Below, one piece after another: positions 9,430 to 19,987 of a stretch of DNA of 64,000 nucleotides. Every line of letters starts with the position of its first letter. Position 1 is the stretch's first letter. Origin of the DNA: Branchipolynoe longqiensis (lineage: Eukaryota > Annelida > Polychaeta > Phyllodocida > Polynoidae); assembly GCA_030323885.1 (NCBI GenBank), contig CM059199.1, positions 40,742,590-40,806,589 of the forward strand. The letters run 5' to 3'. The position numbers and the translations under genes are program-made. The notes under the pieces were generated by a model that saw only the letters and a program-made list of their open reading frames with translations, did not search any database and had not been told where the DNA came from.

Positions 9430-10262
9430 TCCCGAAAGGAGGGAGGGAGGGAGGGAGGTAGGTAGGGAGGGAGGTAAGGAGGTAGTGAGGTAGTGAGGGA
9501 GGGAGGGACGTAGGGAGGGAGGGAGGGAAGGAGGGAAGGAGGTAGGGATGTCGGGAGGGAGGGAGGTAGGGAGGGAGGGAGGTATGGATGTAGGGAGGGA
9601 GTGAGGTAGGGAGGTAGGGGTGAAGAGAGGTAGGGGTGTAGGGAAGTAGGGGTGTAGGGAGGTAGGGGTGTAGGGAGGTAGGGGTGTAGGGAAGTAGGGG
9701 TGTAGGGAGGTAGGGAGGTAGGGAGGTAGGGCGGTAGTGAGGTAGGGAGGTAGGGAGGTAGGGAGGTAGGGAGGGATGGATGTAGGGAGGTAGGGAGGTA
9801 GGGAGGGAGGGAGGGAGGTAGCGACGTAGGGAGGGAGGTAGGGAGGTAGGGAGGTAGGGAGGTAGGGAGGTAGAGATGTAGGGAGATAGGGAGGGAGGTA
9901 TGGAGGTGGGGAGGTAAGGAGGTAGGGAGGTAGGGATGTAGGGAGGTAGGTATGTAGGGAGGTAGGGATGTAGGGAGGGATGTAGAGAGGTAGGGATGCA
10001 GGGAGGGATGTAGGGAGGGAGGTAGGGAGGGAGGTAGGGATGTAGGGAGGGTGGTAGGGAGGTAGGGATGTAGGGGGGGGGCGTGGGGATGTAGGGAGCC
10101 AGGGATGTAGGAAGGTAGGGAGGTAGGGATGTAGGGAGGGAGGTAGAGAGGTAGGGATGTAGGGAGGGAGGTAGAGAGGTAGGGATGTAGGGAGGGAGGG
10201 AGGTAGGGATGTAGGGAGGTAGGTAGGGAGGGAGGGAGGGAGGGAGGGAGTGAGGGGGAGCT
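9430..10262. repeat. TAGGGAGG octamer array (~830 bp)
   Basis: Units of TAGGGAGG with TAGGGATG and TAGGGGTG variants. Two overlapping minus-strand frames of about 330 codons (Pro/Leu/Tyr/Ser/Thr) stay open because the octamer encodes no stop in those phases. They are not genes. Confidence 0.9.
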
Positions 10263-10379
10263 TTATTCTCTTTGAACACACTTTTATGGCAGGTTTGAAC
10301 TAGGAAGCATCACATATGACCCTGAGAGCTAGCAGTAGCATGTTCCATAAAATACCTAATTACAATTTCATTATTACAA

Positions 10380-10686
10380 GACGCCATGGCCGAATCGGTA
10401 GAGCACATGCTTCGAGTCCGAATCCCAGGTTAGTCATACCAGTGAGTTATAAAATTGATTTTTGCTGCTATCAAGCTTGTCACTGTGCATTAATAGGAGA
10501 GGGCAAGGACTGGTTGGTTCAGCCTCGGGATAAAATGACTGAGTGGGATATCCGGTCATGGTGCCAGTAGCCTGATTTCCCAGTGAGGCACTATAAAGTC
10601 ACCATGAGTGTGCACTGTCACAATATGACTTGACGATATGACTGCATGATGCTATATGTTGCCAGGACGTAAAACTCCAACAAGCA
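10380..10686 (+). mobile_element. SINE-A that precedes the 118 bp satellite
   Basis: It has a full head (GCCATGGCCGAATCGGTAGA), body and tail (TGTTGCCAGGACGTAAAACT). Its tail and downstream flank form the unit that is tandemly repeated to 11710. Confidence 0.85.
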
Positions 10687-11710
10687 GCCATCTATATGAC
10701 CCGATATGTATCATACTGTATCAAATACCTAATTATAATTTCATTATTTTACCTAACTAAGGCTTGGCAATGTTGGCAGGATATAAAACTCCAATAACCA
10801 ACCAACAATCCATATGACCTGATATGTATCATACTTGATCAAATACCTAACTATAATTTCATTATTCTACCTAACTAGGGCTTGGCAATGTTGCCAGGAT
10901 ATAAAACTCCAATAACCAACCAACAATCCATATGACCTGATATGTATCATACTTGATCAAATACCTAATTATAATTTCATTATTCTACCTAACTAAGGCT
11001 TGGCAATGGTGCCAGGATATAAAACTCCAATAACCAACCAACAATCCATATGACCTGATATGTATCATACTGTATCAAATACCTAATTATAATTTCATTA
11101 TTCTACCTAACTAGGGCTTGGCAATGTTGCCAGGATATAAAACTCCAATAACCAACCAACAATCCATATGACCTGATATGTATCATACTTGATCAAATAC
11201 CTAATTATAATTTCATTATTCTACCTAACTAGGGCTTGGCAATGTTGCCAGGATATAAAACTCCAATAACCAACCAACAATCCATATGACCTGATATGTA
11301 TCATACTTGATCAAATACCTAATTATAATTTCATTATTCTACATAACTAAGGCTTGGCAATGGTGCCAGGATATAAAACTCCAATAACCAACCAACAATC
11401 CATATGACCTGATATGTATCATACTTGATCAAATACCTAATTATAATTTCATTATTCTACCTAACTAGGGCTTGGCAATGTTGCCAGGATATAAAACTCC
11501 AATAACCAACCAACAATCCATATGACCCGATATGTATCATACACTATCAAATACCCAACAATAATTTCATTATTTTACCTAACTAAGGCTTGGCAATGTT
11601 GCCAGGACGTAAAACTCCAACAACCAACCATCTGTATTACCCGATATGTATCATAATCTATCAAATACCTAACTATAATTTCATTATTCTACCTCACTAA
11701 GGCTTGGTAA
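10687..11710. repeat. 118 bp satellite containing the SINE-A tail
   Basis: AATCCATATGACC starts recur at 10807, 10925, 11043, 11161, 11279, 11397 and 11515, exactly 118 bp apart, with more divergent units at both ends. Each unit ends in TTGCCAGGATATAAAACTCC plus AATAACCAACCAAC, which is the SINE-A tail, joined to about 80 bp of unique sequence. Confidence 0.9.
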
Positions 11711-11934
11711 TAAATAAAACACTTCCGTGGAACACTTATGATTAAATTTTCCTCCAGGGGGGCCAATATCGATACTATTCATAGATCTGGGTCAGGTGGC
11801 TGTTTTAATATATAAATAATTAATACCAAATGCCATCCCTCAAAGACTTCACTATCGAAACTCGTAATGGACGTCATACAAGATGGACGCCATTCTACAC
11901 TTCCGGTATACATTCCATGCTTTATTAAGGTAGC

Positions 11935-12266
11935 ATAGTCCGATGGTTTTGCAATGTCATCAGTTTCTGAGGTAAATATAAGATTTATAGTTATAATCTA
12001 CCTTACTTTAGTTCGAAGTAAATTTTATTTTAAATGGCCAACTTTGAAGATATTTGAAGTGCAATCATTCAAAATTAATTTTGGCAAGCATGTCAAAACT
12101 CTAACTCTAACACCATGGGCTTCTGCAGTAACGCGTTCAATTAAATTGCCTCAGTGGTCCCTTCTATGTGGCAACAAATGCAAATTACGTGCATCAGTAT
12201 CTAAATTAGAGATGTAGAGGATCTATATTAAAAATTTGATGTTTTCATCAGAATAGGCAGCTTTAA
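11935..12266 (+). mobile_element. MITE-K, full length
   Basis: TTAA at 11935-11938 and 12263-12266. The ends are GGTAGCATAGTCCGATGG and the complement of CAGAATAGGCAGCT. The interior (CTACCTTACTTTAGTTCGAAG) has no transposase. The 87-codon frame inside is chance. Confidence 0.85.
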
Positions 12267-12315
12267 GTAAACACGGTGGATACTCATAGGAGAGCAAACC
12301 TGGACAAGGGGACCA

Positions 12316-13073
12316 GGGCCCGTATTCATGTGGAGGTGCCAGGGCCTTAACCACGGCTAGGGTAGCCCGGCTAACGGTGGAAAGTTCTTATTCATGTCCC
12401 GGTGCCAGCGCTAACCGCCGACCATAGCCTAGGCTAAGCTACCGCACTTTCAAAACATGTTTATCTGCAAGCCGCGTCGGTTTGTGTGGCGGCCACCGAT
12501 ATATTATAGCCAAATCTATTCAATGCGATCATATTTAACAGATTTACATACGCAATAAGTAAATTTAATCTAATTAACCCTAAAATCGAACCGTTATTAA
12601 CGCTCCTGCCGCATTGGCGGCGTTATTCATATTGTCAAATCGACGAATGTAAAGTAAACAAATCGCCGCTGCCGCAGCGACGTCGATATTCATACTGTCC
12701 AATGTCAACTAAACATGGCCACCGCCATCGCCGCCGTATCGGTGGCAATATATTAGGCCCAAATCTATTAAATGCTCTCATATTTAACAGAATTACATAC
12801 GCCATAAGTGAAATTTAATCAAATTAACCCTAAAATCAAACCGTTATTAATGCTGCCACCGCATTGGTGGCGTATTCATATTGTATTCATATTGTCAAAT
12901 TGAGGGAATTCCCAAATCTATAAATAAACTCACGGTTAGCTATCCGTGGTGGCTTTGACATTGGTGAATACAACTTGACCTATTTCTCCAACTTGCCGCT
13001 AGCCGCTGATAGCTACCCCAGAGCTAGCGTGTAGCACCGGCTATGCCTCGCACCACTACATGAATACGGGCCC
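12316..13073. mobile_element. MITE-G, long-ended DNA element
   Basis: The left end GGGCCCGTATTCATG is matched by CATGAATACGGGCCC at the right. The next bases (GGTGCCAGGGCC against the complement of CGCACCACT) extend the inverted repeat. Inside, a ~170 bp direct duplication (12480-12660 and 12718-12900) shares CATATTTAACAGA and TTAACCCTAAAATC. GGGCCCGTATTCA ends are known in some Harbinger-type (ISL2EU-like) families, but I cannot see a target duplication. Confidence 0.7.
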
Positions 13074-13204
13074 TGAGGAATAGCAGGTTAGGTTAGGGAC
13101 CGTCCAAAGTTGTCATATTTTTACCGTTGTACAAAGCATACGACAGGGGGGTGGGGGTTGTCAGTAACGCTAGAGTATTAGCGTTTAATAAAATGATGAT
13201 ACTG

Positions 13205-13537
13205 TAGTAGGCTGCACTGACCTCTCAGGCAAGGAGCCGCATAAACAGGTAGGCATGGGTAGTGTGGTGATATCAGGGAGCCTAGGTGGTGTAATGGTTA
13301 GCAGACTGGCCCGAAATGCAAAGAGATGTGGGTTTGAGTCCCGCTCTAGGCGCAATATTTCCCATTTTCATCACCCCCCATGACACTGGTTGCCATGACC
13401 ATGGTCCTGTACAAGCTATGTGCTGTATGGTTGTTGAACCTACCCTGTGTATGTATATGTAAGTGCATTGTCTGTATCTATGTAGTTGTAAGCATTACAT
13501 GACCATTTAAAAGACTTACAATTCCAGCGGGACGAGT
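13205..13537 (+). mobile_element. SINE-D unit 1
   Basis: A ~75 bp leader (TAGGCTGCACTGACCTCTCA) is followed by a tRNA-like head at 13280-13353 (box A-like GTGTAATGGTTAGC, box B-like GGTTTGAGTCC) and a body with CAATATTTCCCATTTTCATC and CATGACCATGGTCCTG. The head folds only loosely and lacks a clear anticodon arm, so it is a SINE head and not a tRNA gene. Confidence 0.65.
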
Positions 13538-13735
13538 TTAGTAGGCTGCACTGACCTCTCAGGCAAGTAACCACATAGACAGGTAGGCGTGGGTAGTGTG
13601 GTGATATCAGGGAGCCTAGCTGGTGAAATGGTTAGCACCCTGACCCGGAATCCAAAGAGATGTGGGTTCGAGTCCCACTCTAAGCGCAATATTTCCCATT
13701 TTCATCACCCCCATGACACTATGTTTTGGCGTTTT
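13538..13735 (+). mobile_element. SINE-D unit 2
   Basis: It repeats the leader and head (head 13614-13687, box B GGTTCGAGTCCC) of unit 1, 333 bp downstream, and stops soon after CATGACACTATG. Confidence 0.65.
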
Positions 13736-13759
13736 TTTCAATTATTTTTTATTTTGGCA

Positions 13760-14535
13760 CTGTAGGAGACTGCACTGGTTTCTGGCAAGTGGTCAGGTAG
13801 ACATATATATGTGTGGATATGGTGATTGTATCAGGATGCCTAGGTAGTGTAATGGTTAGCACACTATCCATGGAATAGCAAGACGTGTGGGCTCAAATCA
13901 TGTTGTAAAGTCGATGGCTGGCAGTTTGAGTGGTCTAGATAGGCTAATAGGAAATCACTACAGGCAATGAAGGAAAGTAGATAAAGAATGAAAGGTAGGA
14001 GAGTGAGACTCCCTCATTTATTGTATATATAGTTTCAGGAAACAAGATGGTGGTGATCACATGATCCAGTCTTCCATTCACTAACAGGCATTCTTATATC
14101 CACCAATGAGGGTTCAATATCCTTGTAACCAAGGCATGGTTAGGTCTGGCTACAGTGCCCTGTTGTATCTGGTGTGCAGTGATCCATAAATAACACTTGG
14201 AGGGGAGGGGGTATGTGAGGAGAGTTCCAACGACTCTCTCACAAGCCAAGAAGTGACCCTCTCTCAGGTCAAGAAGTGACCCTCTCTCACTATCTATATT
14301 GATATATAATTTCTATCTTTAATTAGTAATGGATCACCAACTCCACATATACCTTATATGCCTTTGGTTTTATAAACCATCTACCATAATATAGACCATT
14401 TGCAATTTATTATAGAGTAGTTCTCCATAGCACATATCTCACAATATCAGACACTTCTACAATGTGCTAGGCATAATATTGTCCATTCTCATCACCGCCA
14501 TGATAGTACACCATGGTAGGTAGCGACACACACAT
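13760..14535 (+). mobile_element. SINE-D unit 3, split by a solo LTR
   Basis: The leader and head lie at 13760-13903. The body resumes at 14466 with GCTAGGCATAATATTG and CTCATCACCGCCATG. The LTR at 13904-14461 separates the two halves, and removing it with one ATGT restores a continuous unit. Confidence 0.7.
13904..14461 (+). mobile_element. Solo LTR, copy 1 (558 bp)
   Basis: It begins TGTAAAGTCG, ends CACTTCTACA and is flanked by ATGT at 13900-13903 and 14462-14465. SINE-D sequence lies on both sides, so there is no internal retroelement region. A related LTR lies inverted at 56987-57522. AT-rich TATATA sites inside could have served as promoter. The family is unknown. Confidence 0.75.
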
Positions 14536-14593
14536 AATATATCTAACAATCTAAGAACCATATTATATATAACATCCCAATAACATATATATA

Positions 14594-14760
14594 CACAGGA
14601 AAACCTCTGTATACCGACCCCTCCACGACCACTCCCTTATATCGATCGCTTTAAGTGGGTCTCAACAATACCATTGTAAGGATATTCCAACTCTCTAAAC
14701 CGACCACCTCCATAAATGGACCACTTAAAGTCGGTCCCAGGGATTTAGAGAGGCTATAAT
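14594..14760 (+). mobile_element. MITE-V copy 1
   Basis: AAAACCTCTGTATACCGACC at the left and GGATTTAGAGAGGCTATAAT at the right give imperfect inverted ends of the kind seen in Tc1/pogo-derived elements. The whole 165 bp is similar to 55820-55985 on the other strand. Confidence 0.55.
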
Positions 14761-14761
14761 A

Positions 14762-15208
14762 AAATACATATATAACAATCTGCGGACTATATAATAAAAT
14801 CGTATACATAGCCGTATATAACCGGATATATAACCGTATAAATATGCAATACGGTGGGACAATGTTGAACTTCCTACTTAGTCAGAATTTCTTGTACATG
14901 GGACCTGTTTTAAATTTAATACGACACTCCTGGGCCTGCTCTCCCCAAAGTATTGTATATGTTGCAAACAGCACTCAGCATAGAGAACTCATCCAATATT
15001 CAGAACACTCAATACTGTCTAATAGGTGGCGACTGAAAATCATATGGCCTGTGTCATGAAATAGAATCACCACCCTGAAATGTTGTTCTCACCTCGGGGA
15101 TTCGATTTCGAAATAAAATCGCCCCAGGAGATTGTATTTAGAAATAAAACTCACCCTCCACTCCCTGCCCCTCTCATCCACCCTCTCATCCACCCCTCAC
15201 CTCCTGAC
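14762..15208. other. Unassigned interval
   Basis: AT-rich, with short local echoes (GATTCGATTTCGAAATAAAA near 15100, repeated in part nearby). I see no gene. The 71-codon frame at 14844-15059 has no recognisable motif. Confidence 0.3.
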
Positions 15209-15210
15209 TA

Positions 15211-15543
15211 GACCGGACGAGGTGGCCGAATCGGTAGAGCACAGGCCTCGTGTGCAGAAGATCGGGAGTTCGCGAGTTCGGTTCCCGGTCGAGTCAAACC
15301 AATGACTTAAAAATGTATACTTGTCGCTTCATAGCCTGGTGCTCGGTATTATTAGGATAGGGCAAAGGCTGGTTAGCTTGGTGTCAGGATAATGTGACTG
15401 AGTGGGATATCGGGTCATGGTGCCGGTGGCCTGATTTCCCAGTGGGGCAGGACTATAAAATCGCCATGAGTGCATACTGTCACAAGTCGGTACCCATCCT
15501 GATATGACCTTAGATGTTGCTAGGACGTAAAACAACAACAACC
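15211..15543 (+). mobile_element. SINE-A, full length
   Basis: A well-preserved first-type head (GGTGGCCGAATCGGTAGAGC, GTTCGGTTCCCGG), complete body and the tail GTTGCTAGGACGTAAAAC followed by AACAACAACC. Confidence 0.9.
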
Positions 15544-15649
15544 GCCCTGACTACCCCTCTCACCTCTCACCCCCACCCAGTCATCCCATCCCCCTGCCAC
15601 CTCCTCCCCGACCTTCTCCACCTCCCTCTTTCCATTCCCTATATTATCA

Positions 15650-15972
15650 GATGCGCTGGCTCAATCGGTAGAGCGCAGGCCTCCTGTGCGGAAGGTCGGC
15701 TGTTCAATTGCTGGTCGAGTCAAACCAATGAGATACAACATTGATACTTGTCACTTCCTAGCCTGGCACTCGGCATTATTAGGATAGGTGAAGGATTGGT
15801 TGGCTCAGTGTCAGGATAATGTGATTGAGTGGGATATCATGTCATGCTGCTGATGGTCTGGTCTCCCAGTGGGGCATCACTATCAAGTTGCTATGAGTGT
15901 GCACTGCCACAAGTCGGTACCCATCCCGATATGACCTTAGATGTTGCTACGACGTAAAACAATAACAAACAA
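15650..15972 (+). mobile_element. SINE-A, full length
   Basis: Head GCGCTGGCTCAATCGGTAGA, complete body, tail GTTGCTACGACGTAAAAC with AACAAACAAAC. It lies about 100 bp downstream of another full copy in the same orientation. Confidence 0.9.
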
Positions 15973-16216
15973 ACGTATGGTCCTTAATTGTTAATAGAAC
16001 ATGTCCGACCATAAAACAAGTCAGATACCAGTTAGTTGAACGTGGCCTGGCCATTAAAACGCAGTACACGAAAAGTTTGCATTCTAATTCGCCAAAGCCG
16101 GTCGTTAATATTGGCTCATTTTCCTTGGAGTAAACCCAATATAGGGCGTCACTAGCGTATGCTGTCAGCTACTACTACTAGTGGTGGGAGGGGGAGGAGA
16201 GGGTTTGGTTTATTAT

Positions 16217-16293
16217 TGTTTGCGTCCTAGCAACATCTAAGGTCATATCAGGAGGGGTACCGACTTGTGATAGTGCTCAGTCATGGTGACTTT
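16217..16293 (-). mobile_element. SINE-A tail fragment
   Basis: GCGTCCTAGCAACATCTAAG and ACTTGTGATAGTGCTCAG are the 3' 75 bp of SINE-A on the minus strand. It abuts a plus-strand SINE-A. Confidence 0.8.
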
Positions 16294-16613
16294 AGTTAGA
16301 GCGTCTGTCTCCCCTGCTGGTAGATTGTGGGGTCGTGGGTTCGAACCCTGGTCGAGTCAAAGCAATAACTTAAAAATTGATACTTGTTGCTTCCTAGCCT
16401 GGCACTTGGCATTATTAGGATAGGACAAGGACTGGTTGGATCAGTGTCAGGATAATGTGACTGAGTTGGATATCAGGTCATGGTGCTGGTGGCCTGGTAT
16501 TCCAGTGGGGCAGCACCATAAAGTCACCATGAGTGCACACTGTCACAAGTCGGTACCCGTCCTGATATGACCTTAGATGTTGACAGGACCTAAAACAACA
16601 ACAAACAAGCAAA
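16294..16613 (+). mobile_element. SINE-A, near full length
   Basis: The head begins at GTTAGAGCGTCTGTCTCCC and has box B GTTCGAACCCTGG. The body is complete and the tail is TGTTGACAGGACCTAAAAC. Confidence 0.85.
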
Positions 16614-16614
16614 C

Positions 16615-16845
16615 ACTGGGAGACCAGGTCACCGGCACCATGACCTGATACCCCACACAATCACCTTAACTGGATACTGTGCTAACCAGTCCGTGACATA
16701 TCCTATTAATGCCAAGTGTCAGGATAGGCAGCAACAATTATCACTTTGATAAAGTATTGCTTTGCCTCGGCTGGCACTCGAACTTCCGTCCTTCCCCACC
16801 GGAAGCCTGCGTTCTACCGGTTCGTAAACCCATCGGCTGATCAAA
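16615..16845 (-). mobile_element. SINE-A, 3' end missing
   Basis: CACTGGGAGACCAGGTCACC through CTCGGCTGGCACTCGAAC to the head GCGTTCTACCGGTTCG. It starts within the body, directly against the preceding copy. Confidence 0.8.
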
Positions 16846-17029
16846 CTTGAGCTGAAGACCTGATGCACAGGTATTGAGCAGATTACTGGCAACATGACCT
16901 ACATTTTGTGTTTGTTTGTAATTTGTCCTTGACATCAGCTCCAATGAGGAAGTTCATCAAAACCGCGGTCTACAAGCTGGCGGCGTTGTAGGCTTGAAGT
17001 CCTTGATCTACATTCAGTTAAGTGAGTTG

Positions 17030-18762
17030 ACAGCCAAATAGAGCATGTGTGCAAGAAAATAGTCCCATGCCCCTCCGTCACATCTATCATGAAATAGAGC
17101 ATGTTTGCAAGAAAATAGTCCCTCACCCATTTGTCACATCTATCATGAAATAGAGCATGTGTGCAAGAAAATAGTCCCACACCCATCCGTCACATCTATC
17201 GTGAACTAGAGCATGTGTGCACAAAAATAGTCCCATGCCCCTCCTTCACATCTATGGTGAAATAGAGCATGTGTGGCAGAAAATAGTCCCATGCCCAACT
17301 GTCACCATGGGTGAAATAGAACATGTGTGCAAGAAAATATACCACGCCCATCCATCACATCTACGGTGAAATAGAGCATGTGTGCAAGAAACTAGTCCCA
17401 TACCCATCCGTCCCATCTATGGCGAAATAGAGCATGTGTGCAAGAAAATAGTCCCATGCCCATCCGTAAAATCTATGGTGAAATAGAGCATGGGTGCAAG
17501 ATACTATTCCCACACCCATCTATCACATCTATAGTGAAATAGAGCATGTGTGCAAGAAAATAGTCCCATGAACATCCGTCACATCTATGGTGAAATAGAG
17601 CATGTGTGCAAGAAAATAGTCCCATTTACATCCATCACATATATGGTGAAATAGAGCATGTGCACAAGAAAATAGTTCAATGCCATTCCTTCACATCGAT
17701 GGTGCAATAGAGGATGTGGGCAAGAAAATAGTTTCACGCCCTTCTGTTACATCTGTCGTGAAATAGAGCATGTGTGCAAGAAGATAGTCCCACACCTCAC
17801 ATCGATGGTGAAATACAGCATGTGTGCAAGAAAATAGTTCCACGCCCTTCCTTCACATCAATGGTGAAATAGAGGATGTGCGCAAGAAAATAGTTCCATG
17901 CCCATCCTTCACATCGATGGTGAAATAGACGATGTGCGCAAGAAAATAGTTCAATGCCATTCCGTCACATCGATGGGACAATAGAGGATATACCCAAGAA
18001 AATAGTTCCATGCCCTCCCTTCACATCACTTGTGAAATATAGCATGTGCAAAAGAAAATAGTTCCACTTCCACCTTTTACATTAACAGTGGAATTGGGGA
18101 TGCACACAAGAAAATAGTCACACTTCCGTCCTTCACATCGATGGTAAAATAGAAGTTACACACGAAAAATAGTCCCACTACAATTCTTCACATCGAATGT
18201 CAGATAGAGCGTGTGCACAAGAACATAGTCCCACTACCGCCATTCACATTAAGAATTAAATAGACAATGCATACAATGAAACAGTCCTCCCTCCACCCTT
18301 CACATCGAAGGCCAAATAGAGCATCCACTCAAGAAAATAGTTCCACATCCATCCTCCATATCGAGAATTAAATAGAACATGTTCCAAAGAGAATACTCTA
18401 TCTTTGTCTCTTCACATCGACGGCCAAAAAAGTACATGTGAGTAAGAAAATAGTTCCCTTCCCTTCAGCGACCAAATAGACCATGTGCGTAAGAATACTA
18501 GTCCCGCTTCCAATGCTCCCTTCAATGACCAAAGAGAGCTTGCGCGCAAGAAAAGATTCCTACTTACAACCTCCACATGGCCGGCCAAATAAAGGATGCA
18601 GAGAAGAAAATAGGCACACCCTACCCATTACATCGACCACCAAGTAGAGCATGCAAGCAAGAAAATAGTTCCAACCTGCCAATTTCATTGACCATCAAGT
18701 AGGGCATACGCACAAGAAAATAACCTGCCCTGCCAATGGTAAAATATAATATGTGTGGAAGG
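17030..18762. repeat. 56 bp satellite, main block (~30 units)
   Basis: AAATAGAGCATGTGTGCAAG plus ATAGTCCCA-type spacers repeat every 56 bp (17036, 17092, 17148 and on). Units are near-identical on the left and decay to the right, where lengths vary. A second, smaller block is at 21240-21470. Confidence 0.9.
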
Positions 18763-18835
18763 TACATGATAGCATGCTAAATACGAAGTTTGAGAATGAG
18801 GCCATTGTGGCCTAGTTAACCAGTTCTGAACAACT

Positions 18836-19568
18836 GGGGCATATTCGATTAACCAACTCGGGTCACCCGAGTCCCTTTTTGGCGCATGCGCACATCCTAC
18901 AGACTTGGGTTGAATAAACGAGCATGCTTCTCCACGCCCGGGTGGAACAAATTGTGGCTTAAAGTCGCACAGTCCGATGAAAATATCAAATATTCAAAAC
19001 CAAAACAATTGTCTTGATTTGATTAGATACTGGTGCGCTTATTAAACATTTGTCATCACACTGAAGTGAATACATATGCAATTTCAGAGAACATGTTACT
19101 GTAGACACCTCTGGTGTCAGAGTTTTGGCGTGCTTGCCAAAATTATTTTTGCATGGTTGTACTTCAAATATCTCCAAAGTTAACAATCTAAAATGAAAGT
19201 TACTTCAAACTGTAAGGTAGTCTATAGCGATCAATCTAATGTATTTATCTCAGAAAATGACAGAAACTCTAAACCATCGGACTATTCAACTTTAATCCAA
19301 AACAATTTCTTTTTAATAACTGTTTTTGTTGTTGTAAATCCCATTAAAACAACACATATGACTTGTACTAGTAGCTGTTATCCTACAGGTACCAGCACAA
19401 ATGTGACATCATCACTCCTCGCCACCCCCAGCCAAGACGTGGATTACTGGGGTCAGGTCATTTTCCACACAGCACATGTATTTTAAGACTCCACTTGCGG
19501 TGTTCGATTTTAAATTCTAGCAACTTGTATGACCCAAGTCACCCGGGTTGTGTTAATCAAATACCGCC
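18836..19568 (+). mobile_element. MITE-W copy 1, host of a MITE-K
   Basis: The ends are ATATTCGATTAACCAACTCG at left and a related inverted end GTGTTAATCAAATACCGCC at right. The interior (TACAGGTACCAGCACAAATG, TGGGGTCAGGTCATTTTCC) matches the inverted copy at 38543-39026. A MITE-K interrupts it at 18959-19295. Confidence 0.75.
18959..19295 (-). mobile_element. MITE-K nested in MITE-W
   Basis: Complete copy flanked by TTAA (18959-18962, 19292-19295). The uninterrupted MITE-W at 38543-39026 has GGCTTAATCCAAAAC at the same point with one TTAA, so TTAA was duplicated on insertion. Confidence 0.9.
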
Positions 19569-19709
19569 ATGATGTTTCGCTCTGCTCACTTTTCACCTGG
19601 AATGACAATAACACGCATATCTACACCCACCCACCCACCCACCGTGGGCGGTGTTGAGTGCCGGTTATTACATTCTCCGACGGCTGGTTTAGTATTTCTA
19701 TGATTTGTT

Positions 19710-19987
19710 GGTTAGTTGTTTATTGTAGTTTTACATCCTGGCAACATCTAAAGCCATATCGGGATGGGTACCTACTTGTGATAATGCACACCATGGCAAT
19801 GTCATAGTGCTGCCCCACTGGGAGACCAGGCCACCACACCATGCCCTAATTCCACTCAGTCACATTATCCTGACATTGAGCCAAACAGTCCTTCCCCTTG
19901 CCCTATCCTAATAATCCCAAGCGGCTTGCTATGAAGCGAGAAGTATCAATTTTTAACTCATTGGTTTGACTCAACCAGGGTTCTATC
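19710..19987 (-). mobile_element. SINE-A, 3' two-thirds of a split copy
   Basis: Tail (GTTTTACATCCTGGCAACAT) and body on the minus strand, down to GACTCAACCAGGG. It is interrupted by MITE-J and continues at 20425. Confidence 0.85.

Noticed and set aside
9284..10281. Two overlapping ~330-codon minus-strand frames rich in Pro, Leu, Tyr, Ser and Thr
   Set aside because: Both phases are open at once across an octamer array; the protein is only the repeat translated.
15211..15290. tRNA-like sequences with box A and box B at many SINE heads
   Set aside because: Each is joined to the same SINE body and repeated; acceptor stems and anticodon arms are imperfect. Not counted as tRNA genes.
17030..18762. 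Regular 56 bp repeats considered as a CRISPR array
   Set aside because: Adjacent units diverge along their whole length with no constant repeat and unique spacer pattern, and the context is eukaryotic.
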